Origin: Denitrificimonas caeni
GTDB taxonomy: Bacteria; Pseudomonadota; Gammaproteobacteria; Pseudomonadales; Pseudomonadaceae
Assembly (NCBI RefSeq): GCF_905120345.1
Contig: NZ_CAJHOA010000003.1
Span: forward strand, 124,001-188,000
DNA: 64,000 bases
Direction of reading: 5' to 3'
Positions within the stretch are counted from its first letter, which is position 1. Each line of letters opens with the position of its first letter. The notes under the pieces were generated by a model. The model had not been told where the DNA came from. It saw only the letters and a list, made by a program, of their open reading frames with translations, and made no database searches. A program made the position numbers and the translations under genes. Positions 36,372 through 49,900 of this stretch are shown one piece after another.

Positions 36372-38090
36372 ATGGCGATTGATTGTCCGGCTGTTGCTAT
36401 AGCACGACAAATTTTAGATGGGTTTGATGACTATCGAGAGCAATTTCGTAAAATCACTAATTTAGGCCGTGAGCGTTTTGAAAAAGCTTTATGGCAAGAC
36501 ATTCAGGATGCTTCAGCTGAGCGTATTCAGCTGTATAAAGTCTGTGTCGAGCAGACCCAAACGTTCTTACGTGAACAGTATGGCGATGACGTGTTGCTTA
36601 ACATTGGATGTTGGCCAGAGATTAAAGAATCGTATATCGGTCAAATTGATTTGCGCCTTGATGATGAGCTTTCCGAAACCTGGTTTAACTCAATTTTTAA
36701 TAGCTTATTCAGTCATGATTTAATCAGTGATAAGTGCATGTTTGTGCACAGTACTCGACCTGAGCTACGCAGTAATGACGCCCCTATGCAGATTCGTACC
36801 TACCGGCCACAGGGTGATCTGGCTGCGTCTTTGCGACAAATCAGTGAAGACTATCGCTTCGCTGTGCCCTACGAGAATCAAGAGCGTGACTTGCAGCGTC
36901 TTGAGACGCAATTGCGCGCCAGCCTGCCAGATTGGGTCTGTAAAGATCCCGAGCTTTGTATTGAACTGTACAGCTCCCGTTTATATCGCAACAAGGGCGC
37001 GTATTTGGTCGGGCGGGTCTTTACTCAAGATGAGCAGTGGCCATTGGTGATGCCTATGCTGCACCGCGAAGGGCAGGGTATTCGTATGGATGCGGCGATT
37101 ATTGATGAAGCCGAGGTTTCGATTATCTTCTCCTTTACCCGTTCCTATTTTATGGTACGAGTGGCCTATCCTGCTGAGTTTATTAGTTTCTTACGGCGTA
37201 TTTTGCCGCGTAAACATATTTCAGAGCTGTACACCTCGATTGGCTTTTATAAGCAAGGTAAATCAGAGTTCTACCGGGCCCTGATTGATCATCTAGATAG
37301 CACTGATGATCAGTTTGTGATGGCTGCTGGGGTGCGTGGGATGGTAATGAGCGTCTTTACTTTGCCCGGTTTTAATACGGTATTTAAGATTATTAAAGAC
37401 CGTTTTTCACCGTCCAAAAGCGTGACTCGAGACACCGTGATTGATCGCTATCGGATGGTGAAATATGTCGATCGTGTTGGACGCTTGGCGGATACCCAAG
37501 AGTTTGCTGATTTCCGTTTTCCCTTAGCTAAATTTGATCCTGAATGCTTGCGTGAGCTGCTAGAGGTGGCTGCCTCTACAGTGGAGGTGCAGGGCGATGA
37601 GGTTTTAGTGCGTCACTGCTGGACTGAGCGGCGTATGATTCCGCTGAATATTTATTTAGATAACGCCAATGAGCAGCAGATCAGCGATGCTTTGGAAGAG
37701 TACGGGTTGGCCATTAAACAGTTAGCAGCAGCAAATATTTTCCCCGGCGACATGCTACTGAAAAACTTTGGCGTCACTCGACATGGTCGCGTGGTGTTTT
37801 ATGATTATGATGAAATCAGTTATTTGACCGAAATAAACTTCCGAAATATTCCAGAAGCGCGTTTTCCAGAAGATGAAATGTCAGCCGAACCCTGGTATTC
37901 AGTGGGCCCGCATGATGTTTTTCCAGAAGAATTCCCACGTTTTTTATTCACCGATCCAAAACAGCGTAAACTGTTTAAAGAGTTGCACGGAGACTTATTT
38001 ACCGCCGCGTATTGGCAAGGGTTACAAGAGGCCATTCGCCAAGGCAAAGTGATTGATGTTTTTCCGTATAAACGTAAAGAAATTGAATGA
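36372..38090 (+). CDS. aceK: Isocitrate dehydrogenase kinase/phosphatase
   Basis: A 572-residue bifunctional enzyme that phosphorylates isocitrate dehydrogenase, diverting carbon into the glyoxylate bypass on acetate, and reverses this. The nucleotide-binding loop [15 protein letters not shown] (near 320), [14 protein letters not shown], and the catalytic region [20 protein letters not shown] with FYDYDEI are present. Length matches the family. No aceA, aceB or icd gene is adjacent here. The ATG lacks a strong Shine-Dalgarno but aligns with the family start. Confidence 0.95.
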   Translation: MAIDCPAVAIARQILDGFDDYREQFRKITNLGRERFEKALWQDIQDASAERIQLYKVCVEQTQTFLREQYGDDVLLNIGCWPEIKESYIGQIDLRLDDELSETWFNSIFNSLFSHDLISDKCMFVHSTRPELRSNDAPMQIRTYRPQGDLAASLRQISEDYRFAVPYENQERDLQRLETQLRASLPDWVCKDPELCIELYSSRLYRNKGAYLVGRVFTQDEQWPLVMPMLHREGQGIRMDAAIIDEAEVSIIFSFTRSYFMVRVAYPAEFISFLRRILPRKHISELYTSIGFYKQGKSEFYRALIDHLDSTDDQFVMAAGVRGMVMSVFTLPGFNTVFKIIKDRFSPSKSVTRDTVIDRYRMVKYVDRVGRLADTQEFADFRFPLAKFDPECLRELLEVAASTVEVQGDEVLVRHCWTERRMIPLNIYLDNANEQQISDALEEYGLAIKQLAAANIFPGDMLLKNFGVTRHGRVVFYDYDEISYLTEINFRNIPEARFPEDEMSAEPWYSVGPHDVFPEEFPRFLFTDPKQRKLFKELHGDLFTAAYWQGLQEAIRQGKVIDVFPYKRKEIE

Positions 38091-38132
38091 TTACGCCCTG
38101 CAAGCGCCGCTTTCGTGTGTTTGCAAGTTTAG

Positions 38133-39674
<1,542 letters not shown>

Positions 39675-39693
39675 GCTGTACTCATATTCGTTA

Positions 39694-39722
39694 GACAAAC
39701 CGCCGTATTGAGGCGGTTTGTC
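39694..39722 (+). terminator. Hairpin between guaB and guaA
   Basis: Perfect 11-bp stem GACAAACCGCC (39694-39704) / GGCGGTTTGTC (39712-39722) with a 7-nt loop and a poor T-tract. It could attenuate read-through into guaA or stabilise the guaB 3' end. Confidence 0.6.
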
Positions 39723-39760
39723 CTTTCATAAGTTTATAAACTGTTATTGAGACTTATCCC

Positions 39761-41341
39761 ATGGCTGCTCAAGATATTCATGCCCATCGCATTTTAGTTT
39801 TAGATTTCGGTTCACAGTACACTCAGCTGATTGCGCGTCGTATCCGTGGTATTGGCGTGTTCTGCGAAATTCACCCGTATGATGTCAGTGAAGATGTTAT
39901 TCGTGCGTTTAATCCGCGCGGAATAATCTTGTCCGGTGGTCCTGAGTCGGTGCATGTCAATGACAGTCCACGTGCGCCACAGTTGGTGTTTGATCTGCAA
40001 ATTCCAGTGCTAGGTGTGTGTTATGGCATGCAAACCATGGCGCAGCAGTTGGGTGGCGAAGTACAAGGCTCGAATGTGCGTGAATTTGGTTCTGCGCGGG
40101 TCAATGTGGTGGCTGAGAACGCTTTGTTAGATGGTTTACGCGATGCTGCAACGGCGCCCTCGCCAAGCGGTCTTGATGTGTGGATGAGTCATGGCGACAA
40201 AGTCACTGTATTGCCAGAAGGTTTTACTACCATTGCCAGTACTGACAGCTGCCCGATTGCCGGTATGGCTGATGTCGCCCGCCAATACTATGGCGTGCAG
40301 TTCCATCCTGAAGTGACGCACACCACGCAAGGTGCCGAGATTCTAAGTCGCTTTGTCTTGGATATTTGTGCCTGTGAAGCGTTGTGGACACCGGCTAATA
40401 TTGTCGAAGATGCAATTGCTAATGTGCGTGCACAAGTTGGTGACCGCAAAGTATTACTTGGCTTGTCGGGTGGTGTTGATTCGTCAGTGGTTGCCGCTCT
40501 ATTGCACCAAGCGATTGGCGATCAATTGACTTGCGTGTTTGTTGACCATGGCTTGTTGCGCTTGCACGAAGGCGACCAGGTGATGCGTATGTTCGCTGAC
40601 AATATGGGTGTTAAAGTCATCCGTGTGGATGCTGAGCAGCGTTATTTAGATTTACTCAAAGGCGAGTCAGATCCAGAAGCTAAGCGCAAAATTATTGGTC
40701 GCACCTTTATCGAAGTGTTTGATGAAGAGGCGAGCAAGTTAGAAGGCATTGATTTCCTTGCGCAGGGTACGATTTACCCTGATGTGATTGAATCAGCCGC
40801 GATTAAAAATGGTAAAGCGCATGTGATCAAATCACACCACAACGTGGGTGGCTTGCCAGAAGATATGAAGTTCCAGCTGGTTGAACCGCTGCGCGAACTG
40901 TTTAAGGATGAAGTGCGCAAGCTCGGTGTAGAGCTGGGGCTGCCGCACGATATGGTTTACCGTCATCCATTCCCAGGTCCAGGCTTAGGTGTGCGTATCT
41001 TGGGTGAAGTGACCAAAGAATATGCCGACTTATTACGACAAGCCGATCATATTTTTATCGAAGAACTGCGTAAAGCGGGTTGGTACGATAAAACCAGTCA
41101 AGCTTTTGTGGTGTTCTTGCCGGTTAAATCAGTGGGTGTCGTGGGTGATGCACGCCGTTATGCGTGGGTTGTGTCATTACGCGCGGTAGAAACCATCGAC
41201 TTCATGACTGCACGTTGGGCACATTTGCCTTACGAGTTGTTGGAAACTGTTTCAGGTCGCATCATCAATGAAATCGAGGGTATTTCACGGGTGGTTTACG
41301 ATGTCTCAAGCAAGCCGCCCGCAACGATCGAGTGGGAATAA
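39761..41341 (+). CDS. guaA: GMP synthase (glutamine-hydrolysing)
   Basis: A 526-residue enzyme aminating XMP to GMP. The N-terminal class I amidotransferase has Cys87 (GVCYGMQ) and a FHPEVTHT histidine/glutamate pair. The ATP pyrophosphatase domain has the PP-loop [16 protein letters not shown], and the C-terminal dimerisation domain ends in PPATIEWE. The length equals that of known GuaA. It follows guaB and is closed by a strong terminator. Confidence 0.97.
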   Translation: MAAQDIHAHRILVLDFGSQYTQLIARRIRGIGVFCEIHPYDVSEDVIRAFNPRGIILSGGPESVHVNDSPRAPQLVFDLQIPVLGVCYGMQTMAQQLGGEVQGSNVREFGSARVNVVAENALLDGLRDAATAPSPSGLDVWMSHGDKVTVLPEGFTTIASTDSCPIAGMADVARQYYGVQFHPEVTHTTQGAEILSRFVLDICACEALWTPANIVEDAIANVRAQVGDRKVLLGLSGGVDSSVVAALLHQAIGDQLTCVFVDHGLLRLHEGDQVMRMFADNMGVKVIRVDAEQRYLDLLKGESDPEAKRKIIGRTFIEVFDEEASKLEGIDFLAQGTIYPDVIESAAIKNGKAHVIKSHHNVGGLPEDMKFQLVEPLRELFKDEVRKLGVELGLPHDMVYRHPFPGPGLGVRILGEVTKEYADLLRQADHIFIEELRKAGWYDKTSQAFVVFLPVKSVGVVGDARRYAWVVSLRAVETIDFMTARWAHLPYELLETVSGRIINEIEGISRVVYDVSSKPPATIEWE

Positions 41342-41388
41342 TTCCAAGTCAGTTATTAGCTGGTACTAACCCACATTTAAATACACTT

Positions 41389-41415
41389 AAGCCCATGCTC
41401 TCATGGGCTTTTTTG
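41389..41415 (+). terminator. Rho-independent terminator after guaA
   Basis: Stem AAGCCCATG (41389-41397) / CATGGGCTT (41402-41410), tetraloop CTCT, then a T run. Confidence 0.92.
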
Positions 41416-41544
41416 TTTTTGCAGGGCTTGGTTGGCTGCAACGTTGCAAGCGTCGTATCGTGACTTTAGGCGTGGCTATTTTGCGCTGAGACTACTCCAT
41501 TTGGGTTAGCTGATCGAACGACTATGCTTTAGCCTTGAAGCATG

Positions 41545-41565
41545 AGCCTAAACAGCGTTTAGGCT
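41545..41565. repeat. 9-bp inverted repeat upstream of GMC gene
   Basis: Arms AGCCTAAAC (41545-41553) and GTTTAGGCT (41557-41565) are perfect with a 3-nt AGC spacer. It has no T-tract and lies 151 bp before the GMC start codon. Confidence 0.45.
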
Positions 41566-41662
41566 GGGCAGCAGGGATGAGGCGGGCAGACGGAGCTGGA
41601 ACTACAGCGCACAGTTGGGGAGTCAGCGCCTCGGCCCGATCACTTAAAAATCTGCAGTGTAG

Positions 41663-41683
41663 CCCTCGTTATTTTAGCGAGGG
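41663..41683 (+). other. Leader hairpin before the GMC gene
   Basis: CCCTCG (41663-41668) pairs with CGAGGG (41678-41683) across a 9-nt loop. It ends 33 nt before the ATG, so it would lie in the 5' untranslated leader. Confidence 0.35.
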
Positions 41684-41716
41684 GTAAGCAACTGATCGAG
41701 GCAAATAAGAATAATT

Positions 41717-43315
41717 ATGGCAATTCGAGCTGAGTATGATTTTATTGTTATCGGCGCTGGATCTGCGGGCTGTGTACTGGCCAACCGGCTCTCAGCCGAT
41801 CCGCAGTACAAGGTCTTGTTGCTTGAGGCTGGCGGTGCAGATAACAGTCCGTTGATTCACATGCCTGCTGGCTTTTTTGTGATGCTGCAGAGCGGCAAGA
41901 ATAGCTGGAACTATGTAACGGCGCCGCAGAAACATCTCAATAATCGGGTGCTAGATGACCTACGCGGTAAGGTATTGGGCGGTAGTAGTTCGATCAACGG
42001 TATGTGCTATAGCCGTGGTGCGCCGGAAATCTTTGATCTGTGGGCAAGTCTTGGTAATTCAGGCTGGTCATATAAGGATGTGCTGCCTTACTTTAAGCGT
42101 GCTGAGAACTATGAGCACGGTGAGACTGAGTTTCATGGTGGTAACGGCCCACTGCATGTGACTCAGGCGAAGATCAAAAATCTGGCGCAGTTAGCGTGGC
42201 TGGACGCGGCGCAGCAAGCAGGCTTTCCTTACAGTGACGACCACAATGGCGCGAAACCCGAGGGTTTCGGTCCCTGTGACAGCACTATCAAGAATGGACG
42301 TCGGATCAGTACCGCAGTGGCCTATTTGAAACCTATCAAAGGGCGCGTAAATCTACATATTGAGACGAATGCGCATGTCACTAAGTTGCTACTGGATGGT
42401 TTACGCGTCGTTGGCGTCGAATATCTTCAGTCCTCCGAAACTAAGCAGGCCTATGCGACACGCGAGGTTATCTGCAGTGGCGGTACCTTCCAGTCACCGC
42501 AGTTGCTGATGTTATCTGGGATCGGTGATGCGGATCACCTGCGCTCGGTCGGGATTGAACCTGTTGTCGACTTAAAAGGTGTAGGGCAGAACCTGCATGA
42601 TCATGTCGGTACTTCGGTACAAATGACCTGTCCCTTGCCCGTGACCGATTACAAACTGGTGAGCAGTAATGTAGCTAAAGTGACTGCCGGTATTCGCTAT
42701 CTCTTGACCCGTGGCGGCCCTTTGGCCAGCAACAGCATCGAAGCAATCGCCTATTTGCGTTCTGCTGCTCCGGGTCATGATGAACTTGATCTCAAGTACT
42801 ATCTGGTACCGATACTTACTGGCAGAGGTGAGCCTGCTAAAGAGCATGGGGTGACCAATCTGGTTATTTTGACACGACCAGAAAGCCGTGGGCAATTACG
42901 CTTGCGTTCAGCTGATCCGCTGGATAAACCGATCATTGATGCTAATTATTTGGCCGACGAGCGTGATCGAGACGTGCTACGACGCGGTGTTAGAATCGCC
43001 CGAAAGATCTTTGCGCAACCGGCCTATGATCGCTACCGTGGTAGAGAGTATCTTCCCGGAGCAGAATGTACGAGTGACGAGGATCTTGATACGTTCTTCC
43101 GCGACACCTGTCATGTTAACTATGAGGCAGTCGGTACCTGCAAAATGGGCCATGACGAACTCGCAGTAGTGAACGATAAGTTGCAAGTGCATGGCATCGA
43201 AGGGCTGCGGGTGGTTGATGGCTCGGTGATGCCGAGAATTACCACAGGCGACCCCAGTGCGACGATTATTATGATCGCGGAAAAAGCTGCTGATCTGATT
43301 CTTGAGCTGGCATGA
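41717..43315 (+). CDS. GMC-family FAD oxidoreductase with altered active site
   Basis: A 532-residue glucose-methanol-choline oxidoreductase, close in layout to choline/alcohol dehydrogenases. The FAD fold is intact: [15 protein letters not shown] (11-25), LLLEAGG, the [15 protein letters not shown] and the HDHVGTSV segments. The C-terminal signature, usually YHPVGTC.MG, reads [11 protein letters not shown], so the catalytic His is Glu470. The second usual His/Asn, in the GxxNAP-type turn, appears as Ser514 in GDPSATI. It may therefore use other residues, or have lost or changed activity. It is monocistronic with its own terminator, in a block between guaA and tadA not expected from pseudomonad synteny. 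Confidence 0.85.
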   Translation: MAIRAEYDFIVIGAGSAGCVLANRLSADPQYKVLLLEAGGADNSPLIHMPAGFFVMLQSGKNSWNYVTAPQKHLNNRVLDDLRGKVLGGSSSINGMCYSRGAPEIFDLWASLGNSGWSYKDVLPYFKRAENYEHGETEFHGGNGPLHVTQAKIKNLAQLAWLDAAQQAGFPYSDDHNGAKPEGFGPCDSTIKNGRRISTAVAYLKPIKGRVNLHIETNAHVTKLLLDGLRVVGVEYLQSSETKQAYATREVICSGGTFQSPQLLMLSGIGDADHLRSVGIEPVVDLKGVGQNLHDHVGTSVQMTCPLPVTDYKLVSSNVAKVTAGIRYLLTRGGPLASNSIEAIAYLRSAAPGHDELDLKYYLVPILTGRGEPAKEHGVTNLVILTRPESRGQLRLRSADPLDKPIIDANYLADERDRDVLRRGVRIARKIFAQPAYDRYRGREYLPGAECTSDEDLDTFFRDTCHVNYEAVGTCKMGHDELAVVNDKLQVHGIEGLRVVDGSVMPRITTGDPSATIIMIAEKAADLILELA

Positions 43316-43509
43316 GCTTAAACAGGGATGAATCAACAACAGACAGTGGAACTGGTAAGAGCTTGCGGGTGCTTAGGCGCAAGAGGTTGGCTCTAGCCGT
43401 TCACTGTGCTGGCGATACGCTCCAGACGATGCCGGACAGCCTATAAAAAACTGGGCATAGTGTTTTTTATGGCATTTGCAGCCGATCGATGCCTAAATTG
43501 CTGCAATAC

Positions 43510-43539
43510 AAACGCCCGATACAGTGTATCGGGCGTTTT
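43510..43539 (+). terminator. Rho-independent terminator after the GMC gene
   Basis: Long perfect stem AAACGCCCGATACA (43510-43523) / TGTATCGGGCGTTT (43525-43538), with a T run of four. It lies about 195 nt past the stop codon. Confidence 0.8.
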
Positions 43540-43732
43540 GACTGAAAAGGCGTCAACCTATTTCAGGTCTAGGCACGAGGTCGTTCTTATGGAGCGGGTT
43601 AATGCCTGTTGAGTTGATTAAGCAAGATCTGTCTTCAGGTCGAGCGAGACATTCGCTGATAAGAATTTCCTCTCCCTAGTTCTAGCTGGTTGCGTGGTAT
43701 CAAATATGTATACGGCAGCAACCATGCCAAGC

Positions 43733-43748
43733 TAGGATAATTATCCTA
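43733..43748. repeat. Perfect 16-bp palindrome
   Basis: TAGGATAATTATCCTA is its own reverse complement with no spacer. It lies about 310 bp upstream of the Rid gene and looks like a dimeric regulator site. Confidence 0.5.
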
Positions 43749-44054
43749 TGTTATTGATTTATAAGATATTTTGTTGTTTGTGAATAACGGTCAAATAGAG
43801 CTAGTATTCCAATGTGGACTATATAATTCATTTGAGAAGGCTACATTCTGCGTTTTCTTGGTTTGCCATGTGACTGTGTGATGACTCTTTCATTTGTTGT
43901 GGCAGGTTTTCATTCTGAAACATCACAGCTGGTTATGACCGTCTTGTATTGAGGCGAAACTCATATAAAACAATCGCTTGAGCATAACCGTTGATCGCTG
44001 GCTCAGATCTTGCTCTGTCTTGCTTGAAATACTATCTTGTCAGGAGTGCGAGTT

Positions 44055-44459
44055 ATGTCTGAAAAAATGCAACGAATCCGTACCGCTATTGATCCTTTTG
44101 AGTCCTTTGCTATATCTCAGGCCATTGCCGTGGGTGAATGGTTGTTCGTATCAGGTCAAGCGGCGCTAAATGATCAGGGTCAGTTGATTGGCGAAGGCGA
44201 TTTCCAGGCTCAAGCTGAAGCTGCTTTCGATTGCTTGGCCAATGTATTAGCTGCGGCTGATTCAGGGCTAGAGGATGTGGTCAAAGTCACCTTGTTTCTT
44301 ACCGATATAAGTTATTTTCCGCAAGTCGTTGAGCTTCGTAAGCGTTACTTCAGCAAACCTTATCCGGCCGACACGATCGTCGAGGTAAGTCAGCTCGGAC
44401 TGCCAGCATTAATGTTTGAGATCGAAGCCATCGCTGTGCGAGGAGCAGGAATTAAATGA
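44055..44459 (+). CDS. Rid family protein (RidA/YjgF/YER057c superfamily)
   Basis: A 134-residue Rid-family protein, trimeric by family. Conserved parts are VGEWLFVSGQAALNDQGQL, FDCLANVLAAADSGLEDVVKVTLFLTDI and IVEVSQLGLPALMFEIEAIAVRG. The arginine of the PAR.CVEV motif that true RidA uses for imine hydrolysis (Arg105 in E. coli) is replaced by Asp in PADTIVEV. It is therefore probably one of the Rid subgroups lacking standard enamine/imine deaminase activity. ATG at 44055 has AGGAG upstream; the TTG at 44037 is rejected. It lies 740 bp after the GMC gene, on the same strand. Confidence 0.85.
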   Translation: MSEKMQRIRTAIDPFESFAISQAIAVGEWLFVSGQAALNDQGQLIGEGDFQAQAEAAFDCLANVLAAADSGLEDVVKVTLFLTDISYFPQVVELRKRYFSKPYPADTIVEVSQLGLPALMFEIEAIAVRGAGIK

Positions 44460-44778
44460 TGGCAGGAGAGGTTCGTCTGAGCAGTTATCTAAGTGGGCGT
44501 TCGCATAGACCTGGGTTGTACTCATGACTCAATCAGCCTTATGAAGCTTTATTTTCTGCGGCGATCTGGAGAGAATCCGTATACACTTCATCCATTCAGC
44601 GGCAAGAAAAGATGATTGATAGGGCATAGCAGGTAAACTCTGGAATGAGGGGGTATCTGTTGTGTAAGTGAGCCCTATTGTAGATGGAATGATTCAGCTT
44701 TAATTGATTTGAATGACTGAACTATAAGCGGCGAGCCTCAGCGATGTGGTTCGCCGTTTTCTTATCTAGAGAAGAACT
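44460..44778. other. 319-bp gap before tadA
   Basis: No gene is recognised. A terminator hairpin lies at 44729-44760, only 19 nt before the tadA start codon, so tadA is probably insulated from Rid transcription or controlled by read-through. Confidence 0.5.
44729..44760 (+). terminator. Terminator immediately upstream of tadA
   Basis: CGGCGAGCC (44729-44737) pairs with GGTTCGCCG (44748-44756), with one G-T wobble, followed by TTTT. Confidence 0.7.
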
Positions 44779-45252
44779 ATGATGCAAGAACATGATTGTC
44801 AGCGGATACAGGATGAGCTGTTTATGCGTGAAGCGTTACGCTTAGCAGAGCAGGGTGCGGTTTTGGGTGAGGTGCCAGTGGGTGCGGTATTGGTGCAAGA
44901 TGGCGAGATTATTGGTCGTGGTTTTAACAGTCCAATTAGTAGCAACGATCCCAGTGCGCATGCTGAAGTTCAGGCGATCCGTGCTGCCTCCATTCAATTG
45001 CAAAATTATCGCCTGCCGGACACCACGCTGTATGTAACCCTAGAACCTTGCCACATGTGTGCTGGTTTAATTGTGCATGCGCGCGTTGCTCGAGTGGTCT
45101 TTGCCGCTAATGAGCCGCGTGCCGGTGCGTTAGAGAGTCAAGGCTGCTTCTTTTCTCAGCCGTTTTTGAATCATCATGTCGAAATGAACGGGGGCGTGCT
45201 GGCGCAGGAGTCAGCACAAATGCTCAGGGCGTTTTTTAAAGCGCGGCGCTAA
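44779..45252 (+). CDS. tadA: tRNA-specific adenosine deaminase
   Basis: A 157-residue zinc deaminase converting A34 to inosine in tRNA-Arg(ACG). Zinc and catalytic residues are HAE (His61, Glu63) and EPCHMC (Cys91, Cys94), with the TadA-typical VPVGAVLV and the NEPRAGALES segment. It converges on mltF with only 4 nt between the stop codons. The tadA-mltF-purL group is the pseudomonad arrangement. Confidence 0.95.
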   Translation: MMQEHDCQRIQDELFMREALRLAEQGAVLGEVPVGAVLVQDGEIIGRGFNSPISSNDPSAHAEVQAIRAASIQLQNYRLPDTTLYVTLEPCHMCAGLIVHARVARVVFAANEPRAGALESQGCFFSQPFLNHHVEMNGGVLAQESAQMLRAFFKARR

Positions 45253-45256
45253 ACTT

Positions 45257-46759
<1,503 letters not shown>

Positions 46760-46923
46760 TTACTCCAGCAAAGAAAAGCAGTTGCGAGCGCTGACCGTTG
46801 TTCTCAAACAAGTTTGCGTGTGTTGCAATAAATGTCTAAACGGCAGATTTGGATGGTTATTTGTTGCTATGCGGACTAGAATATCCGCCCATTTAATACA
46901 ACTTTTTCGAGGCTGTCACGACG

Positions 46924-49900
46924 ATGCTGATCTTGCGCGGCGCTCCTGCCCTTTCTGCTTTTCGCCACGAGAAACTTTTTGAACAATTACGTCAGAAGGT
47001 TCCCTCTGTCAGCGGTTTGTACGCTGAGTTTGCTCATTTTGTTGAGGTTTCAGCTGCGCTAAGCAGTGAAGAAGGCCAAGTCCTTAGCCGTTTGCTGAAG
47101 TACGGCCCGAGTGTGCCAAGCCAAGAGCCAAGCGGACGCCTGTTTTTAGTGGTGCCACGTTTTGGCACTATTTCGCCGTGGTCCAGTAAAGCGACTGATA
47201 TCGCTAAAAACTGTGGTCTGGCCAAAGTACAGCGCATTGAGCGCGGCATGGCGTATTACATTAGCGGTGATTACAGCGATGCTGAAACACAGTTGATCGC
47301 AGCTACGTTACATGACCGTATGACTCAGTTGGTCTTGGGCGCGATGGAAGAAGCCTCAGCTTTGTTTAGTCATGCACAACCGCGTCCATTAGCGGTGGTT
47401 GATGTGCTGCAAGGTGGTATCGAAAGCCTTGAGAAGGCTAACCGTGAATTGGGCTTGGCGCTGGCTGAAGACGAAATTGAATACTTAGTCAGTAACTTCA
47501 AAAAACTGGGCCGCAATCCACATGACATTGAGTTAATGATGTTTGCTCAAGCGAACTCTGAGCATTGTCGGCATAAGATCTTTAATGCTAGTTGGGATGT
47601 TGATGGCCAAGCGCAAGAGAAATCTTTATTTGCGATGATTAAAAACACCTTCCAAATGAACAGTGAAGGTGTGTTATCAGCCTATAGCGATAATGCTTCA
47701 GTGATTGAAGGCTTTACTGCTGGACGTTTCTTCCCCGATTCAGTGACGGGTGAATATGCTGCGCATCAAGAGCCGATTCATATCTTGATGAAAGTTGAAA
47801 CCCATAACCACCCCACTGCGATTGCGCCGTTCCCAGGTGCTTCAACCGGTTCCGGCGGTGAGATTCGTGACGAAGGTGCTACGGGTCGCGGTTCTAAACC
47901 GAAAGCGGGTTTAACTGGTTTTACTGTCTCTAACCTCAATATTCCAGGCTACATCCAACCGTGGGAAGTCCCGTACGGCAAGCCGGAGCGCATTGTCACT
48001 GCTCTGGATATCATGCTTGAAGGCCCGCTCGGTGGCGCGGCGTTTAATAATGAGTTTGGTCGTCCGGCTATTACTGGTTATTTCCGTACCTTTGAGCAAT
48101 CCATTACCACGCCACGTGGTGAAGAAGTTCGTGGTTACCATAAGCCGATTATGTTGGCGGGCGGACTCGGTAATATCCGCGCCGAGCACGTGCAGAAAGA
48201 TGATATTGCCGTCGGCAGTAAATTAATCGTACTGGGCGGCCCCGCCATGTTGATTGGTTTGGGTGGCGGCGCAGCATCATCGATGACCACAGGTACTTCA
48301 TCAGCTGACTTAGACTTTGCTTCAGTGCAGCGCGAAAATCCAGAAATGGAGCGTCGTTGCCAAGAAGTGATTGACCGTTGCTGGCAGTTGGGTGCCGATA
48401 ACCCGATTAGCTTTATTCATGACGTCGGTGCTGGTGGTTTATCCAACGCCTTTCCTGAGTTAGTCAATGATGCAGGCCGTGGCGGTATCTTTAACTTGCG
48501 CAATATTCCTAATGACGAGCCAGGCATGAGCCCGCTGGAAATTTGGTGTAATGAGTCGCAAGAGCGCTATGTGATGGCGGTCAAGCCAGAGAATTTAGAG
48601 CGTTTCGCGGCGATTTGTGAGCGTGAGCGTTGCCCTTATGCGGTAGTCGGTGAGGCGACTGAAGAGCGTCATCTCACCGTCGCTGATAGCCACTTCGGTA
48701 ATAATCCAGTGGATATGCCGCTTGAAGTCTTGCTCGGCAAGCCGCCACGCATGCACCGTACAGTGACGCGTGAAGAAGAGCTGGCTGATGGTTTTGCTGA
48801 TGCGCAGTACAGCTTAAAAGAAGCAACGGATCGTATTTTGCGCCACCCAGCCGTGGGTAGCAAAAGCTTCTTAATCACTATCGGTGACCGCAGTGTTACT
48901 GGCTTGGTCGCCCGTGATCAGTTTGTTGGTCCATGGCAAGTGCCAGTGGCGGATTGTGCAGTTACCGCGAGCAGCTTTGATGCGTATGTTGGTGAAGCCA
49001 TGGCGATGGGTGAGCGTACGCCGCTTGCCGTCTTAGATGCGCCTGCATCGGGTCGGATGGCAGTGGGTGAGGCGGTGACTAACCTGGCAGCTGCACGTAT
49101 TAACAAAATTTCTGATATTCGCTTATCAGCCAACTGGATGGCCGCAACCGGTCACCCAGGTGAAGATGCACGACTGTATGACACCGTGCAAGCGGTCGGT
49201 ATGGAGTTGTGTCCTGCGCTGGGGATTACTATCCCAGTGGGTAAAGACTCAATGTCGATGAAAACCAGCTGGCAGGATGAAGGTGTTGATAAATCAGTCA
49301 CTTCACCGCTGTCGCTGGTGATCACCGGTTTTGCGCCAGTGCCAGATATCCGTCAAACGCTAACTCCGCAATTGCGCCTAGATAAAGGTGATAGTGCATT
49401 AGTGTTGATTGATTTGGGCCGCGGTCAAAATCGTTTAGGCGCGTCGATTTTTGCCCAGGTCTACAGTCAGATTGGTCAGCAGACGCCCGATGTCGACAGT
49501 GCTGAAGACCTCAAAGCCTTCTTTGCTACGATTCAAAGTCTCAATGCTCAACAGTGTTTATTGGCCTACCATGATCGTTCTGATGGTGGCTTGTTCACTA
49601 CAGTATTGGAAATGGCTTTTGCCGGTCACTGTGGTTTAGATATCAACCTTGATGCGTTGAATATCACGGTTGAGCAAGTCAATGCGACCTTACTCTGTGA
49701 AGAGTTGGGTGCTGTGGTGCAAGTGCTAAGCAGTAATCTTGATGCTGTTGTGGCTGCCTTTACGCAAGCCGGTTTAGCTGAGTGTGTGAGCGTTATTGGT
49801 CGCCCAGTTGCTGGTGATGCAGTGAAAGTCAGCCTCGCTGGCCAGAGTGTCTTTAGCGGTGAGCGTCGCTTGCTGCAACGTACTTGGACTGAAACCAGTT

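Larger units (their letters stand above)
41342..41716. other. 375-bp gap with terminator and three inverted repeats
   Basis: No gene is seen. It contains the guaA terminator (41389-41415), a perfect 12-bp palindrome TGCAACGTTGCA (41437-41448), a 9-bp inverted repeat (41545-41565) and a CCCTCG/CGAGGG hairpin (41663-41683) just ahead of the GMC gene. It probably holds the promoter and regulatory sites of that gene. Confidence 0.5.
43316..44054. other. 739-bp gap with terminator and 16-bp palindrome
   Basis: I see no convincing coding sequence. It contains the GMC terminator (43510-43539), a perfect palindrome at 43733-43748 and then AT-rich DNA leading to the Rid gene. Short open frames here have no ribosome site or protein-like composition. 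It may be decayed sequence plus the Rid gene promoter. Confidence 0.5.

Noticed and set aside
43406-43612. Short open frame downstream of the GMC gene
   Set aside because: It reads through the terminator hairpin at 43510-43539, has no ribosome site and no recognisable protein character.
46805-46816. CAAAC-AA-GTTTG dyad in the mltF-purL gap, resembling part of a PurR operator
   Set aside because: Only the inner part of the enteric PurR site matches, and enteric-type PurR is not expected in pseudomonads.
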